From Leptodontidium sp. MPI-SDFR-AT-0119 (Eukaryota > Ascomycota > Leotiomycetes > Helotiales > Leptodontidiaceae): a stretch of DNA of 64,000 nucleotides. The DNA lies in NCBI GenBank assembly GCA_020726505.1, contig JAHLEZ010000002.1, positions 186,001-250,000 of the forward strand, given 5' to 3'. The position numbers and the translations under genes are program-made. The notes under the pieces were generated by a model that had not been told where the DNA came from, searched no databases, and saw only the letters and a program-made list of their open reading frames with translations. Below, in pieces: positions 11,608-22,545 of this stretch (position 1 is the stretch's first letter; each line of letters begins with the position of its first letter).

Positions 11608-14600
11608 CTATCCCATGTAATACTCTACAACCGCCTTGCTTCTCTCCGCCATCTCCTCCAACTCCCGGAGTCTCTTCTCCTCCTTCACCATCGCCTTCTC
11701 GAGCTTGGCCCGCTCTCTCTCCGCCATCTCCTCCTCGCTTCTCTCCTTCTTCGCGAAGGCTGCTCCCCACATGCTCTTCTTCCTCTTGAGGGTTCTGACA
11801 CCCTCCTCCTTGGCGGGGGCGGGAGCAGGACCGGCAGAAGAGGTGGTGGTGGTGGTGGTGGCGTGGGCGGGGATGGAGGAAGAGGAAGAAGGAGTCTCGT
11901 CGTCGTCTTCGTCGGAGGAGGTGGTGGAGGTGGGAACGAACTCCCGCTGGAGTGGGCTCGTTGGACTGGTCGCACTGCTCTGAGTGCTTGTGGCTGAGAG
12001 CTTTGACGTCGTTCCGTAAACGGAAGTGGTGGTGCTCTGGGTCGATGGTCGAGTCGTAGACTCTTCCTCCTCCACGGGGTATCTGGTGTATTCTCCAGAC
12101 TCCGAACCAACTCCCGAAGGACGGACTGGCCCGCCAACTCCAAACTCTGCGCGACTCTCCCAGTGACTGTCACCACCTCCCTTCGTGTAGTAATTTCCTT
12201 GCTCTTCAGCCTCAAACTGGGCGAACAGACCAACCTCGGAATTGGCTGTGTATGGGCGAGCAGGACCACCAACGGCGAACGAACTTGACTGCTTTCTCAA
12301 GGCAGGGATTTGAGGAGCGTAATCTGATGTAGCTGAGTACGTAGTTCCACCAACGGCATTGACGGACTTCTTCTTCTTGAGAACACGAGGCTCGGGACGA
12401 AGGGTGGCTTGAGAATCTGAATTGCGAAGAGTCTGACCACCGAACACGAACGACGACATCTTCCTCAATCCACGACGGCTTTGCTCTCCATTCTCCGACG
12501 TCTCCTTAGGAGTGATTGTGGCGTTTGACTCGGACGGACCTAGACTTCCACCGAATGCGAAGCTTGACTTCTTCTTGAGCTTTGGCTCCGGCTTTTCTCC
12601 ATCTTCCTTCTCTGGGCGCAAGGTGGCACGAGAGTCGGAGGAACGAAGACGAGTGGGGAAGTTGAAGCTTCTCTTGGTCTTCAGCTTTGGACCCTCATCC
12701 TCTAGTTCCTTCTTCTCTAGCTCGGGGGTATCTGCGGTGGAGGTTGTGACGTTATCTTCGAAACGGGCTGACTTTAGTGTCTTTGCTGGGAGATCGTCCT
12801 GCTCGTCTGTCTTCGGGGTGTCGTTGGAGTTTCGATGCAAGAACGCGCTCATACTGCTCTGCTTCTTGAGGATAGGCTTGACAGCAGGCTCACCGGACTC
12901 ACGAGAGCTGGTTGCGCCCAACGGGGTTGTTGAATCTGTGGTAATGCCTAGATCATCGCCATGGCCAACATCATCTCTCAAGGCGGTAGATGACTTTTTG
13001 CGGGAGAAGAAGCTTGAGAAGCTGGGTTTCTTCATGATGACGGGAGTTCTGAGATCGGTGTATTGAGAAGAGTCGGCGTAGGGATGGTTAAGGAAGTCAA
13101 AGTTGTCTGAAGGCAGACGCGGGTTCGCTGAAGAGCTGGTCGATGTCTTCTTGAATGGTCTTGATGAGGCTTCGGAGCTGTTTGAGTGTGGCTTTGTGGC
13201 CTCGAGCGATTCGCCGTGGTCTTGGGATGCAGGATCGATGTGCTGTGGCTTGGAATCAGAGGTTGTGTTCTTGATTGCAGGAGTTGGTGTTGAAGAAGAT
13301 CGATCGTTGACGTTGTTGCGAGGAGGAAACGAGCTCAGGTTTGACGTTCCTGGTGTAGTCGGCTTCCGTGGTCGATTGATGTTCAACGGTTCAGGCATCA
13401 TCGCCGGCTCGGGAATTTGTCGTCGCTTAATCGGAAGTGTCGCAAACGGCGGACGAGGCTCTAGCGGGGGAAGTCCCGACGCAGAGGGCAGTCGGTTCGA
13501 AGATGATCGCGATTTCAAACCTTGACGACTGGTGTTCGGGCCATCCGCAGTTTGTGGACGCACAGCTGTAGGCGCGAAGGCAGGTTGGTATTTGGGAAGG
13601 GGGCGGGCTGATTTTGCAGGGGGTGATACGAGCTGTTGTTTACTTGTGATTGCATCAGTATCGATCTGGAGATTCGGCTTCGCTTTCTTAGGCCGACCAG
13701 GAGTCGGGAGATCTGATGACAATGACGGGCGGCGATAAGTGTTTCCGATCCCAAGTTCAGCGTCGAAGTCGAACGAGACCCTTAGACTTGAATTTGGAGT
13801 TGGTGTCGGCTCTGCCTCATAATCGGACGGCTTTGGAGTCAGAGTTCGTCCCAAAATTTCTTCCAATTCGTCCAAGGGAGGTGGCACGAAACCCATAGGC
13901 TTAGAGAGGCCGCGAGAACGCACTGATACCAGATTGTCAAATGCTGGTTGGGAAGTAGCTGGCGTGCTGTGGCTGGGGTCCGGTCTTCTGCCACTGACAT
14001 CCACCAACGGCTGAGTGGGCTTCTCCTGTTGGGATTTGCTGACGTTGACCATGGACTTTGAGTAAACAGGATACTCCTCGCCATACAACTTGCTGGGCTT
14101 CTTGCTAAGTCCAAACTTTGCACGCATATCGGTCAAGCTGCCCATGGCCTTTGGTGTCTTTGTTGTCGTTCTTGTGCTATCGAAGCTAGCACCACTGAAA
14201 CTTCTTGAACCGCCTGACTCGGGAGAGTTCAGTGTCTCAGAATCTGGGTTTTGAGCTGTACGAGTGATCTCCTTCGCCTGGTCAATCATCTTTTCTGCTA
14301 GATCAGTATATCTCTCCAGCGTCCCTCTCACTGCAGGCCAGCAATGTCGGTTGTCATATTGAGAGAGGTTGCGCTTGAACTCCTTCATAATTGCAGGCCC
14401 ATTTTCATCCACATCGATAGTGTATCTGTAGAAGATAGCGCGTTGTTGAAACAAGATCTTGGGGTTGATTTTGGGATTTGGGAGGTCTTGAATGGCTGGC
14501 GGAAATAGTGTGTTGAGCATTGCTAAGGCATCCGGCTTGTTGAAATCTTTGGCGAGAAGGATGCTTGTCATAGTCTGTACCAAGGTCAGTACCGTCATTT

Positions 14601-15496
14601 TCAATTTGCTTTGAACGAAGCACATACCCATATGCGAAGATCGAGAAACAAGTTGGAGTACATTATCTCAATCCGCAACTCATTTCCTTGAGTCTTCTCC
14701 ACCCATTTCAAAGCACTTGGGTTTCCCGCAAGCACCCTCCGCCAATTGAGCTGATTGATCTCCAGATTTACGGCTGCTTTTCGCAAAGTAGATCGACGGG
14801 TGAACTCCAAATCCCTCAAATAATCCAGAGCTGTGAGAGCATGGCCAAAATTGACATCTCCGAAATCCTTGACGAAAACTTGGTCAAGGCAGTATTTTCG
14901 GATGAAGTGAGCTGGAAGTCCCATGGGCCGATCTTGAGGATCGAAACCAGCGAGTTCCTTTTCTGCATTGCTCAAGAGATGTGCGAAGCCAATTTTCAGT
15001 AACCTGTCGTTCCCGCGGTCCATGAAACGGTCGTCTGGGCAAGGCGTGGGGTCGAAATCTGGCTCATGTAAAGCGAAAACGGGATTCCGAATGTCCTCAG
15101 CAGTTGAGTCCGCAATTGAAGGGGTGATACGATCTTTAGAAGAGAGGAATGCCAGGACTAGCTTCCCATTCTCGTCAAGCTGCCACCAGGAGTAGATGTC
15201 CTTCAGTCGTGGTATGCTCTGGCCTAGAGTTCAACGTCAGCAGCGCGTTCGAAGTCGAAGTCAACAAACCCCGCAGCACCAAACATACCTGAATTGATTG
15301 CAAACATTATGCTAATTGGTAGCTCGCAGGTGGGTTGTGATTCAAGAATGTGGTGCAAAATCCATGGGAGTGGTTGGAGACTGTTCTCACTCGAAGTTGA
15401 TGTCGCGGGAGAAATTATGGAGGACCTCGAGGTCGGTGACGTGGGAGTAGGCGCCGACGATCGCGTCGTGGAGGGGGAAACTGAACTCGCCGACAT
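11608..15496 (-). CDS. Conserved fungal protein of unknown function with C-terminal KKxSSFxFGG repeats, 1256 aa
   Basis: Three exons on the minus strand: 15496-15289, 15223-14628 and 14574-11608. Both introns (65 and 53 nt) have GTATGT donors, CTGAC-type branch sites and TAG or CAG acceptors, and all joins are in phase. The first 70 residues begin with Ser/Thr/Pro-rich sequence (MSASSVSPST) and lead into PWILHHILESQPTCELP. Residues of about 45-380 look like a folded, helical domain with motifs such as IYSWWQLDENGKLVLAFLSS and LNWRRVLAGNPSALKWVEKT. The middle is long and disordered. At about 895-1090 there is a degenerate repeat of (K/R)K-x-S-S-F-x-F-G-G. The last 70 residues are a charged probable coiled coil (EEEMAERERAKLEKAMVKEE). 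I recognise the N-terminal region as conserved among filamentous fungi but know no assigned function. Confidence 0.85.
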
Positions 15497-18003
15497 GGTG
15501 AGAAGTCGGCAGAACTTCGAATAATATTGGGGCTAGGCCACAACAAAGAATGTTTTTCCGGTCCCGACACAACCATTTCCTTCTTGTGGGATGAAGTCTG
15601 CTGGGAATGATTTCCAGCTCCTCTCAGAGGCAATTGTCAAGACACAGTAGGATGCGATTGTCTCCTCGAAACAAGCCAGCTCTGCCCCTTTTCAGTCCTT
15701 GATCCAGTTCCTGGTCTCCAAAGAGCACACAACAACCAAATTTTGGCCGGTGGACGTTTCCTTTGATAGATTGCAAGACTTGTCTTCTTCTCTCTCTCTT
15801 CTTTGCTTTCTTCCCTCCCATACGACAAGGCGATAGCTGTAAGGGAAAGTAAGAAGTATTCTAAGGAGTCCCTCCCTGCAACAGCATTCAACGGCAACAC
15901 ACCGCACGACAAGTAGTCCTTACAACCTCGCCAGTTCCACTCTATAATGCTGTCCGTGGATGATGAGCGAACAGGTAGAAGATGTCGAAGAGAAGATTTG
16001 TCTGCTCTAGTATTGAATGACAGCAAGCTGTCACGAACCATGCTTTGTGGGTGCCATCCCAATATTATCTCACACCCTCGGCCTACTGCAGAGCAGATAG
16101 TAAAGCACGTTGCCAATGTGCGCGACGGTTCGGGTAGTTCCCTTTGAGCTGACTCTCTTGATAGGTCAATTGAGAGATATTTCCTGGGGCGCATTAACCT
16201 CATGCACTGTTATGCAGGTGTGTAGCTGGACCTGGACTTCCATATGTTGGTAATGGAAAGTATGACGGTCGGGGATCCCTCCTTGGGTCAATCATGCAAA
16301 TCTCCCGACAGCCGGTACACCCCTCCATCCCAATCAGGATATCAAAGTGGAGTGTTCTGACCACAACGGGAGAGTTGAGGGGGGATAAAGGTCAACATCA
16401 GTTCATGCAATGGAGAAGTCCCGACCTGATGCGGCTTCCCATGATAGTAATACAGAAATGACAGTTTAGACAGATGTATAAAATGCACACAAGCGTTGGT
16501 GCATAGAGTTGCTGAAGAACATGTTTCCAACTCAGCCAGTCGGATCATGGAGGTGGTTCTGATGTCCGTGCGAGGAGAGCAGAGAATTTGGTGTGGGTAC
16601 GTGCCATGAGAGGAAGTCGATCATGTGGCCACGTTCTCCAGAGTGGGTTGCAACCACAGACGATTCATAAGTTGTTTCAACCCAGACATTGGATGAATTG
16701 TAGAACGTCTGCAGGCGGGAGGGAGGACCGATGATAGTTCAGCGCTGCTCCTGCGATGTGCCTCTTTGAACGTGCGACAGGATTTTTGTGTTAATGGCTG
16801 GTGCCGAAAGCTGTAGACTTTCGTCAAAGACTGACTTATCGCAATTCTTGCCGTCTCTGATCGTTTGTTGTCGGGTATTGTCTCCCGCATGTCTGATACA
16901 ATCCATGGTCAACGACAGACAGTCTGCGACTTGGCGACCGTCATGGACCGGCTATTCCATCCAAAAGGCCGTTTTGGAATCCGAGACAGGTGCCTAGGTG
17001 CCTTTGATCTAGATGAAGCTTCCACGAAGATCAAGAAGGCCAGGATGGGAGTAAGTGGGTGATGCGGCTCATCCGGCCCCTGTCCTGGAACGCGACGTAG
17101 AGAAGCTTCTGAGAGGGAACATACTTCAGGGCGGGAGATTGTGCGACGTTACAAAGTATTTATCCAGGCTGCATGAGTATGGTAGTACAACCCTTTGTTT
17201 CTGTGTAAGGTGATGGATGACCATGTGGACGTCGAAGAAGGGAGCAGCGCCTGGGTCATGTTTGCTAGAGGGAGTTCTGATTGATAGATGTGTAGGTAGG
17301 GAGGTAGCTAGCTGGGAGTGTGAAGGAGTTGCAGTGCAGTTGAGAAAGGAGGGTGGGAGTGAAGCTTCAAAGCGTTTGCGTTGCATTGCAGTGCAGTGCA
17401 GTGCAGTCCAGTCCAGTCAGTGGAGTGCTGTGCTGTGCTTTGCTGTCAGTCTTCTTCGAGGGAGGTTCCTGAGGGATTTACCCCTGATTAGGGCGGTTCG
17501 TTCCTGCGGCACCCGTTCGAGCCATTCTTCAATTCATTAGCCGGCTGACCAAAAAATGACTTGGCTTCGTTAAGCTGGGGCAGGGGCAGAGTGGGGTTCA
17601 CTGTTCGTCTGAACTTTTTGATAGTAAATGATTTTATGATATTGATTTTGCTATGATCCTCATAACATTCGATGTTATGCGGAGCATCAGGACTATTCTT
17701 CTATTCTTCGAAGTGAAGTAGGTTTAGTCAGTGTTCAGCATCAATCAGCATCACGGACCCTTTCATTTACGGAGTAGACCCTGCCAAGCACCCACCTTGC
17801 CTCCCGCCGCAATAACACAACATCAGAAACCCTAACGCCAGCAAGCATCAGCATCAGCATCAGCATCACCAGCAACAATGATTTCTCACGTCCAATACAT
17901 CCTCCCATAGCCTGCCTGCTCTGCCTACTCTGCCTGCCCATGCCACTCTCCAGCCCTCTCTCGTTCTCGCTAAATTGTTGACATCGCACACCCGCCACAC
18001 ACC
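15497..18003. other. Intergenic region of 2.5 kb
   Basis: Probably the promoter region of the divergent pair formed by the 1256-aa gene (-) and the ATPase gene (+). Open frames such as 15637-16203 (-) lack motifs and splice support. Simple repeats include GCAGT units near 17386-17406 and CAGCAT units near 17848-17870. No RNA gene seen. Confidence 0.45.
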
Positions 18004-20190
18004 ATGAAGAAGCCCGGTGTGCATCCCCAGCGCATCTATCGATATGCTGCTCTGCGTCGCGTCCTGACGCGCCGTTGGACAAGACCAGCCACATTCACAC
18101 TCGACACTCAACGGAGGACGGGTATCGCCACCAGCCATCCAGGCGAATCTGGAGATGTCGGAGAATTGCGTAAGTAGATCAGATCCCCATGCCATGCGTT
18201 GTGATGCAGCCCGGCCACGATGTCGTCGATATCAATATCACCCTTATGCTATCCCGTCTTGCCACGAGGGCCAGATACCCGGCCACGTCTCAGGTCATGC
18301 AAACCAGGTTTGGAGGTCTGTTGGGATTAGAGTGTCTAGAGATCTAGGTTACTTCTTCCAGATGACCTGATTGCTGTCACCACGGGATATACCCATCGAC
18401 AGAACCTTGAGAATGCGGGGGCCAAACGCCTTTCATCACGTGGTAGTCATGTGCCTACCAACACGTGCCCCGCTGTTGAAACAACGCAATTCTCAGAAAG
18501 CTTGCTGACAACCATCCAGGAGATTCACAACACCCTTCCAAAAGGCGAAACTACCAATCTCGCTCACAGAGAGACACCGAAGATGATGTTCCACTTTCTC
18601 GAAAAATGATAGAGGCAGCTGCCACAGCCTTCGCTAGCATTGTTGTCCTCGGAACAGGATTTGGCCTCGGCGGGTATATGTACCACAAATTCTACAAATG
18701 GCTGGTCCTACACAAGATGGAAGGGGCATTCAAGCCTGGAGATCCAGTCCTCGATCTAGCAGCTATCGGCAAACAAATACCAAATTCCATCACGTCCCCA
18801 CCTCTGAGCAAAGAGACAGACGAGCATTGGATCTTACGAGACGAGCAGTCAAAAATCGACGCAATCGTCAACGGGACGGAAAAGGGCCATTACCATCTCC
18901 TGATTGGCGAGAAGGGTACCGGGAAATCGAGCATGTTGCTGGACGCCATGCAGAAGATTGACGGGGAAGGATGCAGCATGTTCGAAGCCCATGCAGACAT
19001 GGAGATCTTTCGAGTTCGACTAGGGAAGGCTCTCGATTTCGAGTTCCATGAAGATTACATCGGGTCATATTTCTCTGAACGTGGACCCAGAGAGAGCACG
19101 CCACTACTCGATATCGAGCGAGCATTCAACAAGTTAGAGAAAGTTGCTCTCAACAGACGGAAAACTGAGGGCAGACCACTAATTATCATTATCAACGCCG
19201 TCCACCTCCTCCGAGACGACGAAGACGGCCGAGATCTCCTCGAACTACTTCAACAGCGAGCCGAACAATGGGCAGCCAGCAACTTGGTCACCATGGTATT
19301 CAACAGCGACGACTACTGGGTTTACGAACGACTGAAGCAACTAGCTACTCGCATGGAAGTAACATCCATCACCGACCTTCCCAAAAACCAAGCGATATCT
19401 GCCCTTTCCAAATACAGACTCAAGTATTTCGGCGAGAAGCCCAACAGGACCATATTAGAAGAAGTCTACGACCGCGTTGGAGGCCGTCTCACATTCCTCA
19501 ACCGTGTCGCCAAATCGAAAGATATGCTCGACACCTGCGACGCCATCATAGAAACCGAGAAACGGTGGTTCCTGAACCAATGCTGGATTCTCGGCATGGA
19601 AATGGACGACGACGTAATGGATCAGCAGAAATACGCCGTAAGTCTTTCCCCCCTCCCCTCTCCTCCCCTCTCCAACCCCCCATCCAGCACCCAAAAAAAG
19701 AATCTCAAACTAACACCCAACCCCCTCAAAAAAGTCCGCAGCAATGGTCCTAGCCCAAGCCCTCGTCGCAGCCGAGAAATCCCAAGACTCACCCTACTCA
19801 CCCACCGACGGCTCGCACCTAATCCCTCAAATCCCGCTGCACAAGGCGCGCCAGATCATGACGCGCGCCGACTTCATCAAGGACTACGACCACATCAACC
19901 TCTTCACGATAACATCCTCCGCCTTTGTCCGCGCCGATTCCGTGCCCATGCAGCGCGCCTTCAGGAGTATCTGCGAAGAGGAGGGCTTCGATGAACATCT
20001 CGAGGCGACATTGCAGCGCATTAGTGACATTGAGAGTTTGGGACGTACGAGGGAGTTGGTGGCGAAGGATTTGGTGCTTGGTGGGAAGTATAAGTTTTTG
20101 CTTAAAGATGGGGAGAGAAGGGGGGAGAAGGTTACGGAGGTTGTGCTTGAGGAGAAGGTTGAGGATGAGGAGGAGAAGGGCAAGAAGTGA
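18004..20190 (+). CDS. AAA-type P-loop ATPase, membrane-anchored, with predicted mitochondrial presequence, 579 aa
   Basis: Three exons: 18004-18169, 18520-19637 and 19735-20190. Intron 1 is 350 nt (GTAAGT; TTGCTGAC branch; CAG); intron 2 is 97 nt (GTAAGT; AACTAAC branch; AAG). The frame is open upstream of the ATG at 18606, and the new first exon gives an Arg-rich, acid-free N-terminus (IYRYAALRRVLTRRW), typical of mitochondrial targeting. A hydrophobic, Gly-rich membrane segment lies at about 88-108. Walker A is GEKGTGKS at 185-192. The Walker B position reads PLIIIINAVH (about 275-284), with Asn where Asp is usual. The C-terminus is acidic and Lys-rich. Similar fungal proteins are annotated only as AAA or ATPase-domain proteins; the substrate is unknown. 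Matrix or inner-membrane location is inferred from the presequence and the membrane segment. Confidence 0.85.
18170..18519 (+). other. First intron of the ATPase gene
   Basis: A 350-nt intron starting GTAAGTAG and ending CATCCAG, with CTTGCTGACAACC just upstream of the acceptor. Phase 1 on both sides: C from exon 1 plus GA from exon 2 forms an Arg codon. Without it the gene would start at 18606 and lack a targeting signal. Confidence 0.65.
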
Positions 20191-20230
20191 ATTGAGTTGA
20201 GTTGAGTTGAGTTGAGTTGAGTTGAGTTGC
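20191..20230. repeat. TTGAG microsatellite
   Basis: About seven head-to-tail copies of TTGAG begin directly after the ATPase stop codon, so they lie in its 3' untranslated region. No coding effect is expected. Confidence 0.9.
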
Positions 20231-22423
20231 TTGGGCTGTAGGGTGCTGGGATAGGATAGGGTGGAAAGGTGATGATGGGGAGGGAAAGGAGGTGACGAGA
20301 GGCTGTATGAATTCTGTACGTTAGCATGAGCTGAGATGAGATGGGACGAGGTGAATATGTATATTAGTATTGTACAGTACCCTACCCTACACTAGACGAC
20401 GCGAAAAACAAACACACAAACGTAGATTTTCCTTCCCTACCTCCCCTCACCATTCACTTCATTTCCTCACCACATCTCGCCTCGCCTCACCCCTAGCGTA
20501 CAGTACAAATATAAAACCCCCACCCCACCACCCACCTCCCATCACCACCATAATCCCAAAACGGGGTGAAAAGCCGCCATCCATGAGCTTGAGCTTGACC
20601 ATGACCTTAGTTCCCGGTGCTTCTCTTGCGTCTCGACTCTCGTGTCACGACGGGTTGACCATGGAACATAGGTAATCTAGGAATTTTTATTTGCTAGCTA
20701 GCTAGCTAACTTCGCTTCGCTTCGTACTCGACACCGACTTTGATGGAGATATCCCCGTTCAGTAGAAATAGCCCAGGATGGCTGAAATTGGGATTTAAGT
20801 TAAGGAGGTTGGTTGACGATGATGAGTTGAATTGGTGGTGGTGGTGAGATAGTTGACAGCGAAACCATCACTTTTTTTCATTTTTTTTTTGTAAGAGACC
20901 GAAGTCGTCTGTGCCCTGGGCTGGCTACACATATCAAGGGTTCAGGATGACTATTTGAATGTCTAGGGGGGGGGGGGGGGGGGGGGGGGGGGCGGGAACA
21001 TGAGCATGCATTCGTATTTGGTGGTCTGTGGGGTCCAGTTCCGCTGGTGGAAAGCTTTGCCCAGGCAGAGGAGGAAGGGGAAGGGAAGGTATGGTTGGGA
21101 GGGTGAGTTTATATACCTCGATTCCCACCTGCTTTTTGGAGATAAATTACTCATCGATTTGAAAATCTCATCTGAGAAGTGGGAGCAGCGCAAGTACAAG
21201 AACAAGTAAGTACAAGTGAATGAATGAACTAACCTTGCAGAATATACATTACCTGTATAGAACGTCCTGGTAAAAGAGTAAGGTAAGGTAGAAGTGAAGT
21301 AAACTGAAGTGAAGCTAGGTGGAATGGACTAGTCAATTTCGCACAGCTTCACCAGAACTAAAATAATCGGTTTTAGTAACCCTTACTTTAAGTAGTGCGG
21401 AGAGTGAATGAAACTCGATGGAGTTTAAGTCACTAGATCTGGATCTGCAGATACCTCTAGGGAATATATAAAAAGCCACCACCCGCTGGGTTCCTTGATG
21501 TAAACTCAAGATGAATAAGCAGCAGACTGTAGTATGAAGAAGGAGGGTGTTCTCTCTACGACGTGATCAAGCTTGATTGGTGTTGAGTTTGGATTAGAAG
21601 TGTGATTGTATTATTTGAGCTAGCGGAGGCTGGATTCTACATCTCTTTTTTCTTGGACCGAGTTTTGTTCTGGGATCTGGGGGGTTCTTGTTGGCTCTGC
21701 AAGGCGTGATAGGGAGAAGATGTTTGACAGTGATAATATTCATGACAACGGTGGCTAGGATATATCACACATTCAACACGAATCATCTCGGCGGCGCGCC
21801 CAATGGATCTAAATCATCCCGTTTTGCCAAGCAAGAATATTCTTTTGACTAGCTATGACCCGGCGCAATGTAGGCACATCTCCTCAGCTAGATGACTTGA
21901 TGCAAGTATCTTTCAAACTGCCCATGAGATTTCCTTGGAATACTCGAGTATCCTCATTTATAAACTCATCCTCATTATTGTCTCCATCTGTAATATCCTT
22001 AGCCCTGCCAGAAGATCAGGTAGTTTGCTGGTGTTTGCCTGAATGTTCGCCGGCGTTGATTGGGGCGAAGGAGGATATTTGGGAACTATCGGGGGACTTA
22101 CGCTATGCGGTAGCAGCTGCCTTCGATCCACCGGCTAGATACCTGCTAGCATATGCACAGATCAAAAGTCAGTGTTAATTTATATCTCTTAGCTATAATT
22201 GTTGTTATTGTTGTTTAGTTCAGAAGGAGGGGGGGAAGAGAGGTTATATGCAGAGAGATAGGCTGCAGCCTCTCCTAGCGGCTGCTTACCTCGCTTTATC
22301 CCTCCTGGAATTCACCTCCAAACTAATGCAAACATTGGACTAGCCGGTAAATCGCCGGGGTAACTCCGACTATCATTACTTTTTACCCTCGCTTCTAGGG
22401 ACAGAAGTGCTTAAGTGGGGAGA
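20231..22423. other. Intergenic region, AT-rich towards the right
   Basis: No gene supported. Contains a 27-nt poly-G tract (listed separately), a TAGC repeat near 20693-20708, and a 107-codon open frame at 21855-22178 without known motifs. From about 22180 the sequence turns AT-rich with TTAGCTATAATTG-like text, in the style of decayed transposon DNA. Confidence 0.4.
20966..20992. repeat. Homopolymer run of 27 G
   Basis: Uninterrupted G run directly read from the sequence, followed by CGGG. Its length in the assembly may be unreliable because polymerases and sequencers slip on such runs. Confidence 0.95.
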
Positions 22424-22545
22424 TGTTGTAATAGCACGTGCTTTTAGCTTTACTCAGCTTGCGTTTATCTATTCCTTAATATATACGCAGAGAGGGGAAG
22501 AGGTAATCTTCCCTCCTTAGCAATTAGCTTTTGTATTAATCAACA
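22424..22545 (+). mobile_element. Putative LTR remnant, copia-like
   Basis: A 122-bp segment begins TGTTG and ends CAACA, the inverted terminal dinucleotide pattern (TG..CA) of long terminal repeats, here extended to five bases. It is directly preceded by a purine-rich tract AAGTGGGGAGA (22413-22423), which looks like the polypurine tract that abuts a 3' LTR. No matching second copy was found in the window and no pol-like protein is readable upstream, so it would be a relic. The segment is short for an LTR. Confidence 0.35.

Noticed and set aside
15387..15572. Second frame overlapping the N-terminus of the 1256-residue protein, with protein-like text FPLHDAIVGAYSHVTDLEVL
   Set aside because: It ends in a stop just before the conserved PWILHHILESQPTC segment, and the only way to connect would be a 10-nt intron. 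The Ser/Thr-rich frame continues directly into the conserved part.
15637..16203. 188-codon minus-strand ORF upstream of the 1256-residue protein gene
   Set aside because: No recognisable motif and no splice path; lies in the presumed promoter region of that gene.
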